From Treponema sp. (GTDB lineage: Bacteria > Spirochaetota > Spirochaetia > Treponematales > Rectinemataceae), in assembly GCA_017849315.1 (NCBI GenBank), contig JAFIHQ010000111.1, positions 1-15,001 on the forward strand: a DNA stretch of 15,001 bases, in the 5' to 3' direction. The position numbers and the translations under genes were made by a program. Each line of letters opens with the position of its first letter. Position 1 is the first letter of the stretch. The notes under the pieces are model-generated. The model did no database searches. It was not told where the DNA came from and was given only the letters and a program-made list of their open reading frames with translations. This document shows positions 6,949 to 14,093 of the stretch, piece by piece.

Positions 6949-8682
6949 ATGACCAGTGTGCAATCTAAACCAAGACGATGGCTGCTTGTGCCGTATGTAC
7001 CCCCCTCGGCATGGTTACTCGTAATCTTCTGCTTTGGATTTTTCCTGGTTTCGTGTCAAGGCGCAACGATTTCTAGCTTTAAATGGAAGGCAGCGAGTGG
7101 AGAGCCGCTGCCATTTACCCAAAAGACGAGTTTTCCGGAAGGTAGCGAGGGCGTTTTTACTGCATCCAGAGCAAGTAATACCTATGTCCTCAGAAAGCCC
7201 GTTGCACTTGGCGGTGGAGAAATGCTTGCGGTTAACTTGAATGTTTATGTCGACAATCTTCTTGTCGTCTTCCGATACGGCAATGGTTCTGGAGCAACAC
7301 TAAGAGAAGTACGGTTTGCCCCTTCAAAAGGAGAAACGACCTTCTATCTTTCGTTGCCGCAAGGATCTAAGCTATCAACGTGTTCGATAGCCCTTGCACC
7401 ACCCAGGAGTCCTGGTAGCGGGCAAAACGTTACTTCGGCAAATAAAGACGAGGCGATTGCAAGCATACAGTGGATAGCTGTTCTACCGTCGTTCCAGGGT
7501 TTCGAAAACTTGGGGAACAAACGTTTCCGGTTGTCGGATGGTTTCTCCTATGCTCCTGATAGCGCGAACAGCCGCAATACGATTTGGTCTATTGAGAACT
7601 TCCCAAGCAATGCTGTTGCACAGAAAACGGCGGTGGACAAGCAGCAGGGCACGGCCGCTCTTGTTGTGAAATATGCCAATCCAGTCAGCGCAGAAATTAC
7701 TGTTCTCGCAGGAACGCGATTTAACGTGAAGTGCAGTAATCCGACCAAGTCTTTTGTTATACCCCTCGCCCGCATTGAGAATGCGCAAAGTCCTATTCGT
7801 CTACGTATACCAAACCTTGTGTCAATAAGTGCTGCATACATCGAATTCATTCCGGAGGAACAAATAAGGCTACTGGATCCTGGGATCATGCTGATCTCTC
7901 AAGGCACTCTGGAAGGCGATTATGAGTACTGCCGCTGGAACGTGCTGCCCAATGTCCTGGTCTTTGACTTCAGGAACTATGCGACACAAGACAGCTACCT
8001 TAAGCGGATAGCTTTTTATGTAGAAAAGCGCGGTTTTGCTGGCAGACTTGCGTCTGACAGTGAAATCACTTCGTTGCATGGATGGAACGCCCACGATTAC
8101 CGGTCTGAGGATTTGGCTGCGTTTTTTTCTGCTGCGTCTGCACAGAACTTTCCTCTGAACCAACAAGAAATCACTTTAAGAGATTTCTTGATAAAGCAAG
8201 GAATTATTGCTAAAGATGGCCAGACCTACAAAGCGCTGGGCGGCGCAATTATCTCTCTTAGTCAAGAATCACCACCATATCTTCGGCATACCTTCCTGAC
8301 GCATGAGTCTTCACATGCGGTTTTTTTTGTTGATGAATCCTATAGGAACTTCTGTGTTTCGATGTGGAATTCGATGTCGGACGAGGAGAAGTGGTTCTGG
8401 TATCTCTATTTTGGTTGGATGAATTACAACACGAGCTCGGCCTATCTTATGGCCAACGAAATGCAAGCATACCTGGTCCAGCAACCCTATTCTGCAGCCG
8501 AAAAGTACTTCTCCACTACGCCTGTCAATCGGATGCTGGAACACCATCCGGAGCTCAAAGAGAAACTTGAGGCTTATATGGCTACTTATGGCAGTTCTTT
8601 TACGACTAGAGCTCAGACGATACAGAATTGGCTTGGGAAAAAATACGGTTTTGCGCCCGGGACAACCTTTTTTATTCACTGA
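6949..8682 (+). CDS. Predicted lipoprotein with HExxH zinc-metallopeptidase motif
   Basis: The 577-residue product has a basic N-terminus and a hydrophobic segment ending FFLVSC, a good lipobox with Cys at 36, so export and lipid anchoring are likely. The first ~300 residues are beta-rich and look like carbohydrate-binding or jelly-roll-type domains, though no family is recognised. From about 330 comes a distinct domain: LVFDFRNYATQDSYLKR, then RHTFLTHESSHAVFF holding HExxH (His452, Glu453, His456), and 48 residues later NEMQAY with Glu504, which fits a gluzincin third zinc ligand. A peptidase of unknown substrate in the periplasm or on the surface is inferred. ATG 6949 was chosen because GAGGG lies 10 bases upstream; ATG 6925 has no ribosome-binding site and would add 8 residues. 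The stop codon lies in a 19-bp tandem duplication. Confidence 0.8.
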   Translation: MTSVQSKPRRWLLVPYVPPSAWLLVIFCFGFFLVSCQGATISSFKWKAASGEPLPFTQKTSFPEGSEGVFTASRASNTYVLRKPVALGGGEMLAVNLNVYVDNLLVVFRYGNGSGATLREVRFAPSKGETTFYLSLPQGSKLSTCSIALAPPRSPGSGQNVTSANKDEAIASIQWIAVLPSFQGFENLGNKRFRLSDGFSYAPDSANSRNTIWSIENFPSNAVAQKTAVDKQQGTAALVVKYANPVSAEITVLAGTRFNVKCSNPTKSFVIPLARIENAQSPIRLRIPNLVSISAAYIEFIPEEQIRLLDPGIMLISQGTLEGDYEYCRWNVLPNVLVFDFRNYATQDSYLKRIAFYVEKRGFAGRLASDSEITSLHGWNAHDYRSEDLAAFFSAASAQNFPLNQQEITLRDFLIKQGIIAKDGQTYKALGGAIISLSQESPPYLRHTFLTHESSHAVFFVDESYRNFCVSMWNSMSDEEKWFWYLYFGWMNYNTSSAYLMANEMQAYLVQQPYSAAEKYFSTTPVNRMLEHHPELKEKLEAYMATYGSSFTTRAQTIQNWLGKKYGFAPGTTFFIH

Positions 8683-8709
8683 AGGCGCATTTATTCACTG
8701 AAAGCGCAT
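8672..8709. repeat. 19-bp tandem duplication over the stop codon of the metallopeptidase-like gene
   Basis: TTATTCACTGAAGGCGCAT at 8672-8690 is followed immediately by TTATTCACTGAAAGCGCAT at 8691-8709, 18 of 19 bases identical. The first copy holds the stop codon (8680-8682); the second repeats it in the 3' flank. A 10-bp palindrome TTCTTAAGAA (8709-8718) abuts the second copy. This looks like a recent slippage or recombination duplication. The rest of the gap to 8757 shows no convincing terminator. Confidence 0.85.
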
Positions 8710-8757
8710 TCTTAAGAAAATTGACGGAATTTACAAAGAGGGAAGTGTCTCGTATGC

Positions 8758-9528
8758 CTAAACCAGGCCAAAAAACTCGAACACCCTTCTGTAAAGCTCA
8801 AAATACTCGGAGCGCGCAAATTCGTCGATTTTTTCTTCTGGAAGAGCCTCCAGAAGACTGTCCAAGTAATTGAGAAGGCGTTTGAGGTCCTCAAAAGTGT
8901 TCTCTGGAAGATATCTTCTTTTTTCCGAGGTAACCGCCTGCGATTCTCGGGGTTCCAAGCGAAAAGCTTCCTTAAGCTGGTTTTCCACCCCATGCTGGCT
9001 TTCCACTGCATCCCCCAAAGCCTCTTTGCTGGTTGTCGGGGTTGTATATTTCGTGCTAGCGGGCTGTTCGCTTTGCGCGAGTTCCAGGTCCGAATCGAGC
9101 CTAGCCGAACGATCTTCTTCATATTGGCGCTTGATACCCGCTAACTCCATCTTGATGCTACGGACTTCGGTGGCGATACGTGCGAGCATATCGGACTGTA
9201 TCGCGTCGATTCGACTTTGATCTCTCAAGGGTCGATTGGCCGCGCCTTGAGCAGTTTGGGGCATTGATTCCCGCCCGGAGTCTTCTCCAAGTGTCGACGA
9301 CTGGCTGGCAGAATGGACAGAGGGGGAAGTTTCTTCGATTTCAGTCTCTGCTCCAGTCTCTGCAATACCCAAGAGTCGTCTATCGTTGTCTTCTAGGGAT
9401 TCCAGGAGGTCCTGGACATCGGCAGGGCTCAAAAAGGCCCCTTCGTCCTCGTCCAGAGATTCCTCGTCGACTGGAACGTCTTCCCAGCCGGCTATGGGGT
9501 GTCCCGGAAAATCCCTGTTTTTCGCCAC
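8758..9528 (-). CDS. Acidic, coiled-coil hypothetical protein with conserved-looking C-terminal block
   Basis: The 256-residue product has no signal peptide or membrane segment. Residues 15-70 are strongly acidic (EDVPVDEESLDEDEG and onward), 70-105 and 150-185 are low-complexity linkers rich in S, T, Q and A, and about 105-145 is a predicted coiled coil (IDAIQSDMLARIATEVRSI, then MELAGIKRQYEEDRSARL). The C-terminus is compact and helical, with EEKIDEFARSEYFELYRRVF (231-250) before the end FFGLV. I recall similar 'EFAxSEYFxLYxxLFxxLGL' endings in uncharacterised spirochaete proteins, but cannot name a function; a cytoplasmic scaffold or adaptor is possible. GTG 9528 was chosen because GGAGAAG stands 4-7 bases upstream; a GTG at 9564 has no ribosome-binding site. 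Its promoter is at 9582-9610, and it is divergent from the FtsB-like gene. Confidence 0.7.
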   Translation of the reverse strand: MAKNRDFPGHPIAGWEDVPVDEESLDEDEGAFLSPADVQDLLESLEDNDRRLLGIAETGAETEIEETSPSVHSASQSSTLGEDSGRESMPQTAQGAANRPLRDQSRIDAIQSDMLARIATEVRSIKMELAGIKRQYEEDRSARLDSDLELAQSEQPASTKYTTPTTSKEALGDAVESQHGVENQLKEAFRLEPRESQAVTSEKRRYLPENTFEDLKRLLNYLDSLLEALPEEKIDEFARSEYFELYRRVFEFFGLV

Positions 9529-9580
9529 GTTGCTTCTCCAGTTTGGGCAAAGCGTTTCTAGCACCTGAAGTTCAGTTGTT

Positions 9581-9592
9581 AACTCTAGAGTT
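9581..9592. promoter_or_regulatory. 12-bp perfect palindrome over the -10 of the acidic-protein promoter
   Basis: AACTCTAGAGTT is a perfect palindrome covering the proposed -10 hexamer at 9582-9587. A second one, CTGAAGTTCAG (9565-9575, 5-bp arms around one base), lies at the predicted transcript start. Such sites could be operators for a dimeric regulator; no binding protein is suggested by the window. Confidence 0.35.
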
Positions 9593-9610
9593 CCTGTGAT
9601 GCATTGTCAA
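9582..9610 (-). promoter_or_regulatory. Sigma-70-type promoter for the acidic coiled-coil protein
   Basis: On the minus strand a perfect TTGACA (9605-9610) is followed after exactly 17 bp by TAGAGT (9582-9587, four of six to TATAAT). The transcript would start near 9575, leaving about 47 bases before the GTG at 9528 and its GGAG site. It argues that this short space belongs to the divergent minus-strand gene rather than to coding sequence of the plus-strand gene. Confidence 0.55.
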
Positions 9611-9663
9611 TATTGCTAAAGCTCAATCCTGATCTATCCGTAAATGAGGTTATGGAACTGAAT

Positions 9664-10203
9664 ATGAGCCCGGGCCACGATCACAGACCTGCAACAGGTG
9701 TGGCACGCAAAGCGCTCGAAGAAGCCTTTTGGAGTGCCATTTGTGCGTGCATAGTTTCGTACTGTGTTGTATCCTTCGTTGCCGGTCAAGCTGGGCTACT
9801 CGCGTATGAAGAACTGCAACACACAATTCTACTCATGCAGGAAAGATCCAATCAACTTCAACAAGAAAATACCAGGCTTATAGAAGTTAAAGACCTATTG
9901 CAAAACGACACGGAACGCATAGCGGTACAGGCACGCGAGATTGGCTACATAAAAGAAAACGAAAAGATGGTGGTACTTAAGACGCCATCAATGACGAATG
10001 AGGACGACACTAACGTTCTGCTAAACCAACCTCTTGCATCGGTGGATCCAGATCTGGAACCAGTTCGTGCGGGCTATTCCTCTGGGCTGCCTGATGAAAT
10101 GATAAAAACGCTCTCGGCCTTGATCGCCTTGGTTATTTTCTTCGTCTCGCTTATCTCTCGAATTTTCCAGGCAAGGACACCTCACAGGTCGGGTGCCGAT
10201 TAG
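9664..10203 (+). CDS. FtsB/DivIC-like septum formation initiator protein with a second, C-terminal membrane helix
   Basis: FtsB/DivIC proteins link the divisome in the cytoplasmic membrane. The 179-residue product has a short basic N-terminus, a transmembrane helix (about 22-45, AFWSAICACIVSYCVVSFVA), a coiled coil with LQQEN heptads (about 48-80), and the family-type motif DTERIAVQAREIGYIKENEK (82-101), matching 'xxRIExxAREkLGyvkpgE'. Unlike typical members it continues with a linker and a second hydrophobic helix (about 147-168, TLSALIALVIFFVSLISRIF). Start is uncertain: ATG 9664 has GGA 7 bases upstream, ATG 9652 has GAGG only 2 bases away, and TTG 9604 has no site and overlaps the promoter of the opposite gene. 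It converges on the penicillin-binding protein gene with a 19-bp gap, so both neighbours concern wall synthesis or division. Confidence 0.75.
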   Translation: MSPGHDHRPATGVARKALEEAFWSAICACIVSYCVVSFVAGQAGLLAYEELQHTILLMQERSNQLQQENTRLIEVKDLLQNDTERIAVQAREIGYIKENEKMVVLKTPSMTNEDDTNVLLNQPLASVDPDLEPVRAGYSSGLPDEMIKTLSALIALVIFFVSLISRIFQARTPHRSGAD

Positions 10204-10222
10204 GGCCCATTAGGATCGCCGG

Positions 10223-12808
10223 CTAGAATCCGGGCAAATCGACTCTCAACGTGCTGTCCAGGCCGTTTGACTGATTTGACTGATTGGAGTTCGCGTTAGA
10301 GCTTGGGTTTTGAATATTCTGAGAATTCTGGAACCCACCGTTTGGTTCAGATTGTTGCTGTGGAGAAACTTTAGGCCCTTCAACATTGGACGCACCTAGG
10401 TCTGGGATACTAACCGAGGTGTCAGACCCCAGCAGCTTGCCGACAAGATCCTGTGCCTCTGTGCCAGGTGCCACATGAATGTTGCACGAGGTAGTAGGTT
10501 GAGTGCCGTCCATGTAGACCAGGTTGACTGTGCCTTCATTGCAGTATTCTGTAGGTAGGAGCCCTGATTTTGCACAGACGGTGGCAGTCACGATACCGCT
10601 TTGAGGCTTCGGGAAGTCTTTATAAGGCAAGCCCTTATGTATATCGCGCATATAATTTGACCAGATTGGAGCCGCGGCTGTCGCGCCAGTCTGTTCAATA
10701 CCGAGCGTGTTGCCTGGTCTGTCGAACCCCAGCCAGATTGCGGTCGTAAAATAGGGGCTAAAGCCGAGAGTCCAGGCATCGGCCCAGTTCTGCGTCGTAC
10801 CAGTCTTGCCTGCCACGGGCATTGTGTAGGTTTTGCCATCGGCCCCTGTTTGTTTGAAGATGGCACCAGATTGTGTGGAACCCGCAAGAGTCCCAGACCA
10901 GACGACACGCTTCATCATGTCTGTCATTACGTAAGCATTCTGAGGACTGATAATTTGTGCCTTTTGTCCCATGCTTTTTTGGGCATTGAGCGCATCCATT
11001 TCAGGGTTGAGTATAACATTCCCATTTCGGTCTTCTACGTAGCGAATGGCTATCGGGGTCACCGATTTCCCGCCGGTGGCAAAAACCGAGTAAGCCCTTG
11101 CCATCTGCAGCGGAGAAACGCCGATTACTCCAAGCGCCAAGGGGTAAACTCTTGGGAAGGTCGCCTTAATCTCGTTTCGGTCAGTAATCCCGAGCAAGGC
11201 TGCCGCTCTTTCGATTGCAGCATCGAACCCTACCGTTTGGAGCACCTTGACCGACGGCACATTCATAGACTTTGCCAATGCCTGCCATGCAAGAAGCGAT
11301 CCGGTCCATTCGCCTTTGAAGTTCATCGGCATATAAGGCGTCCCGTCCGGGTTGTAGAATACCGTTGGAGTATCATAGATAAGCGTTCCCTCGGTAATTT
11401 TCCGGGAATCGATGGCAGCCGAATAATAGAGGGGTTTGAACGTTGATCCTGGCTGCAGCTTGGACTGTGTTGCCCTGATGAGCTGGTTATCCGAATTGTA
11501 ATCCGACCCGCCAACCAAAGCCGTTATGTACCCATTGCTGTTGTCGATGGTAACCAGAGCCCCTTGAACGACGGACTTTTCGAGGTCAGTTTTGAGTTTA
11601 GCCGTACCAGCATTGGTGAGACTCTTTAGGTCACTCATGCCAAACATCAAAGCAAGGGCGTCCAAGGTAGGATTTATCTTCGATTTATAATAAGAATACG
11701 ACTGGGCTTCATTCTTGGCAGAAGAAACCAAGAGCGGACTAATGTTGAACGTTAGCCCTAGGAGCTCTACAATTGGAGTATACACTGTGTCTGCATACGC
11801 GAATTTCTGGGTTGAAGTTCGCCTAAAACTGTTGTTGGCCCTTTCTATCCCACTCTTCATGTAGGCGGTTGCCGCCTCTTGCTGGTCCAAATCGAGGGTC
11901 GTATAGACAGAAAGTCCATCTGAATACAGATCCAAAGAACCATAGAGCATGTCTTCAAGTTGGCGTCGGACATACTCGCTAAACCATGGAGCCTTATCCT
12001 CACGCATATAGAAGGCAGAGGCCGAAACTCTAGTGTAATCGAAGGAGTCCCAAAAAGCGTTAAATGAAGTATTTGCTTCGTCCCGGGAGACGAGTTTGTG
12101 AGACACCATTTGCTCTAGAATCTCTCTGGAACGGCTTCGGGCGTTGGCCGGGTTCCGGTACGGATCGTATTTGCGGGGGCTTGCAAGCTGAATGGCGAGG
12201 ATTGCAGATTCGGCCACGTTACAATCTTTTGCTGAATGACCAAAGAAGTATTGGCTGGCCGCTTCGACTCCGTAGACTCCGGGACCCATAACCATTCTGT
12301 TAAGGTACATCTCCAAGATCTCGTCTTTGGTGTAGCGCCGTTCAAGCTGCAAGGCCCACCAGAGTTCCACCAGTTTTCGCTTTATTGAGTAATCCCTGCG
12401 GTCGGCATAAAGTGTCCCTGCGAGTTGCTGTGTTATGGTTGAGCCACCGCCTAGATCTCGGCCCACGACTTTTCCAAAGGCCGCCCGGGTGAGCCCCTTT
12501 ATGGTAAAGCCTCTATGAGAATAGAAAGCCTGATCCTCTCTAGTTATAAAAGCATCGATAAGGTGTTGGGGTAGCTCTTTTATTGAGACAGGGTCTCGCT
12601 TTTCTTCTGCATAAAACTCAGTAATGAGTCTGCCTTTTATGTCATAAAGTTTGGTAGGTAAAGCACTTGTGAACTCAGTAAAGTTCTCGGTCTGAATGGT
12701 GTTGACAGTCTGCCCCAAGGCCAGGCCAAGTGCAGCGCCCAGAATGCCTACCCAGAGAAGCGAGACAATTAACAGGGTGCGAAACCGCCCATGGGACGTT
12801 CTTGCCAT
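10223..12808 (-). CDS. Class A penicillin-binding protein (PBP1A-type transglycosylase/transpeptidase)
   Basis: A bifunctional enzyme that polymerises and cross-links peptidoglycan outside the cytoplasmic membrane. The 861-residue protein has a cytoplasmic tail, one membrane anchor (about 11-33), then a GT51 transglycosylase domain with REDQAFYSHRG (90-100, catalytic Glu91), GGSTITQQL (121-129) and KRKLVELWWALQLERRYTKD (143-162). The transpeptidase domain has STFK (455-458, catalytic Ser455), SMN (514-516) and KTGTT (668-672). All catalytic motifs are intact. Odd features are an ~80-residue insertion between the domains (about 328-410) and a Gln/Asn/Ser-rich tail (about 815-850) before the end DLPGF. 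ATG 12808 has no Shine-Dalgarno; a promoter whose predicted start is almost at the ATG suggests a leaderless message. It is divergent from gap and converges on the FtsB-like gene. Confidence 0.95.
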   Translation of the reverse strand: MARTSHGRFRTLLIVSLLWVGILGAALGLALGQTVNTIQTENFTEFTSALPTKLYDIKGRLITEFYAEEKRDPVSIKELPQHLIDAFITREDQAFYSHRGFTIKGLTRAAFGKVVGRDLGGGSTITQQLAGTLYADRRDYSIKRKLVELWWALQLERRYTKDEILEMYLNRMVMGPGVYGVEAASQYFFGHSAKDCNVAESAILAIQLASPRKYDPYRNPANARSRSREILEQMVSHKLVSRDEANTSFNAFWDSFDYTRVSASAFYMREDKAPWFSEYVRRQLEDMLYGSLDLYSDGLSVYTTLDLDQQEAATAYMKSGIERANNSFRRTSTQKFAYADTVYTPIVELLGLTFNISPLLVSSAKNEAQSYSYYKSKINPTLDALALMFGMSDLKSLTNAGTAKLKTDLEKSVVQGALVTIDNSNGYITALVGGSDYNSDNQLIRATQSKLQPGSTFKPLYYSAAIDSRKITEGTLIYDTPTVFYNPDGTPYMPMNFKGEWTGSLLAWQALAKSMNVPSVKVLQTVGFDAAIERAAALLGITDRNEIKATFPRVYPLALGVIGVSPLQMARAYSVFATGGKSVTPIAIRYVEDRNGNVILNPEMDALNAQKSMGQKAQIISPQNAYVMTDMMKRVVWSGTLAGSTQSGAIFKQTGADGKTYTMPVAGKTGTTQNWADAWTLGFSPYFTTAIWLGFDRPGNTLGIEQTGATAAAPIWSNYMRDIHKGLPYKDFPKPQSGIVTATVCAKSGLLPTEYCNEGTVNLVYMDGTQPTTSCNIHVAPGTEAQDLVGKLLGSDTSVSIPDLGASNVEGPKVSPQQQSEPNGGFQNSQNIQNPSSNANSNQSNQSNGLDSTLRVDLPGF
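10268..10285. repeat. Two tandem copies of a 9-bp unit in the tail of the penicillin-binding protein gene
   Basis: TGACTGATT occurs twice in tandem (10268-10276, 10277-10285), encoding NQS repeats on the minus strand within the Asn/Gln/Ser-rich C-terminal tail. In-frame units like this can expand or contract without breaking the reading frame. Confidence 0.7.
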
Positions 12809-12816
12809 AAGTAAAG

Positions 12817-12843
12817 GTTATACAAACGGAGAACCTTGGTCAA
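12817..12843 (-). promoter_or_regulatory. Possible promoter for the penicillin-binding protein gene
   Basis: On the minus strand TTGACC (12838-12843) and TATAAC (12817-12822) are each five of six matches, but the spacer is only 15 bp, shorter than ideal. The transcript would begin near 12810, about two bases before the ATG at 12808, consistent with the lack of a ribosome-binding site there. Confidence 0.35.
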
Positions 12844-12896
12844 TTGATTGCGTTCTTACCGTGGATACTGGAATTTTATACAGAAAAGGAGTATAT

Positions 12897-12950
12897 ATGG
12901 TGATGCGATCTATTGACGCAGGTTTCCGGTTTAGATATATTTTTATCTAA
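12897..12950 (+). CDS. Possible 17-residue leader peptide upstream of gap
   Basis: ATG 12897 follows AAAGGAG with a 5-base spacer, an excellent ribosome-binding site, and opens a frame of MVMRSIDAGFRFRYIFI ending at TAA 12948-12950. The site quality is the main evidence, since so short a frame is expected by chance. It overlaps the gap promoter, so it could only be translated from a transcript starting further upstream, for which I see only weak promoter candidates. The product is basic and aromatic; no function is suggested. Confidence 0.25.
   Translation: MVMRSIDAGFRFRYIFI
12913..12941 (+). promoter_or_regulatory. Strong sigma-70-type promoter for gap-pgk
   Basis: TTGACG (12913-12918) and TATATT (12936-12941) are each five of six consensus matches with an ideal 17-bp spacer. 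The transcript would start near 12948, giving a leader of about 63 bases before the gap ATG. A strong promoter fits a highly expressed glycolytic gene. Confidence 0.65.
12931..12950. promoter_or_regulatory. 7-bp inverted repeat overlapping the gap -10, candidate operator
   Basis: TTAGATA (12931-12937) and TATCTAA (12944-12950) form a perfect inverted repeat around a 6-base T-rich centre; flanking bases (GT before, AAC after) extend it imperfectly. It covers the -10 hexamer and the predicted transcript start, where a repressor would block RNA polymerase. AT-rich symmetry near -10 elements can also arise by chance. Confidence 0.4.
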
Positions 12951-12960
12951 AACTGGGTAT

Positions 12961-12982
12961 AAAGTGCAGTTGGCGCTTTTTT
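12961..12982 (+). terminator. Hairpin followed by T-run in the gap leader, candidate attenuator
   Basis: AAAGTGC (12961-12967) pairs with GCGCTTT (12973-12979), seven pairs with one G-U, around the loop AGTTG, and is followed by three more T, so the T-run is six bases in all. The shape resembles an intrinsic terminator but the stem is short and partly A-T. Because the upstream neighbour is divergent, no plus-strand gene ends here; if active it would act on the gap transcript itself. Confidence 0.35.
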
Positions 12983-13010
12983 GAATCCATTGTTCCCGAG
13001 GAGGAACTGT

Positions 13011-14093
13011 ATGAAAGTAGCTATTAATGGTTTTGGTCGAATTGGAAGACTCGTTTTCCAGTCCATTGTTGATCAGGGGCTCCTTGGCGTTGGCAGAGAC
13101 AAGATTGATGTTGTCGGCGTCGTCGATGTCACCACCGATGCAAAGTATTTTGCCTACCAGCTCAAATATGATTCCACGCAGGGCAAAATGAAGGCCGATA
13201 TCACCAGCAAGAAGAGCGATCCATCCAAGGCAGAGGACGATATTCTTGTTGTAAATGGCCACGAAATTGCTTGCATTATGGCAGAAAAGGAGCTCAAAAA
13301 CCTTCCGTGGGCCAAACTTGGAGTCGAATATGTTATTGAGTCCACTGGACTCTTTACCGATGAAAAAGCCTATGGGCATCTTGAAGCAGGCGCCAAAAAG
13401 GTCATAATTACCGCTCCAGCAAAGAGCAAGGCAGAAGACAAGAAAATTCCGACCTTCCTTGTTGGAGTCAATTTGGACAAGTACGATCCGGAAAAGAACA
13501 ACGTCGTTTCCAATGCCTCGTGCACTACAAACTGCCTGGCTCCGCTCGTCTATGTGCTTCTTAAAGAAGGCATTGGCATCGAGACCGGTCTTATGACCAC
13601 CATCCACTCATATACTGCAACCCAAAAAACCGTCGATGGCGTTTCCAAGAAGGACTGGAGAGGTGGTAGAGCTGCGGCTATCAATATTATCCCTTCGACT
13701 ACTGGCGCTGCCAAAGCAGTCGGCGAGGTCATTCCCGAAATCAAGGGCAAACTCACTGGAATGTCCTTCCGGGTTCCTACCCCGACCGTTTCCGTTGTCG
13801 ATTTGACCTTCCGCGCCGCACGCGATACTTCAATCGAAGAGATCGATGCACTTATGAAGAAAGCTTCGGAGACCTACCTGAAAAACCTGCTCGGCTATTG
13901 CAATGAAGAGCTCGTTTCTACGGATTTTGTCCATGACAGCAGATCTTCGATCTATGACAGCCTTGCTACGCTCCAGAACAACCTCCCTGGCGAAAAGAGG
14001 TTCTTCAAGGTCGTTTCCTGGTACGACAATGAGTGGGGTTATTCCAACCGCGTAGTCGATCTGTTGCGCTATATGGATTCCAGAAAGAAATAA
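13011..14093 (+). CDS. gap: Glyceraldehyde-3-phosphate dehydrogenase, phosphorylating, type I
   Basis: Cytoplasmic glycolytic enzyme that oxidises glyceraldehyde 3-phosphate with NAD+ and phosphate to 1,3-bisphosphoglycerate. The 360-residue protein has the nucleotide-binding GFGRIGR (7-13), a strand ending VVDVTTD where Asp39 favours NAD+, the catalytic SNASCTTNCLAP (167-178, Cys171) with His199 in TIHSYT, the phosphate-site region around TGAAKAVGEV (231-240), and WYDNEWGYSNR (337-347). It is somewhat longer than the usual ~335, through added residues near 24-32 and 66-75 in the NAD domain. ATG 13011 has GAGGAGG 6 bases upstream; an open extension to 12981 lies in the leader and is not coding. 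It leads a gap-pgk operon with its promoter at 12913-12941. Confidence 0.97.
   Translation: MKVAINGFGRIGRLVFQSIVDQGLLGVGRDKIDVVGVVDVTTDAKYFAYQLKYDSTQGKMKADITSKKSDPSKAEDDILVVNGHEIACIMAEKELKNLPWAKLGVEYVIESTGLFTDEKAYGHLEAGAKKVIITAPAKSKAEDKKIPTFLVGVNLDKYDPEKNNVVSNASCTTNCLAPLVYVLLKEGIGIETGLMTTIHSYTATQKTVDGVSKKDWRGGRAAAINIIPSTTGAAKAVGEVIPEIKGKLTGMSFRVPTPTVSVVDLTFRAARDTSIEEIDALMKKASETYLKNLLGYCNEELVSTDFVHDSRSSIYDSLATLQNNLPGEKRFFKVVSWYDNEWGYSNRVVDLLRYMDSRKK

Noticed and set aside
8756..8768. GCCT/AGGC hairpin at the end of the acidic-protein gene as a terminator
   Set aside because: Only four base pairs and no T-run on the appropriate side on either strand.
9604..9663. TTG 9604 as start of the FtsB-like gene
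   Set aside because: No ribosome-binding site, and the codon overlaps a perfect TTGACA of the opposite promoter; ATG codons at 9652 and 9664 are better placed.
12876..13607. 243-codon open frame on the minus strand opposite gap
   Set aside because: It mirrors the conserved GAPDH coding sequence and its promoter; high codon bias on the true strand produces such shadows.
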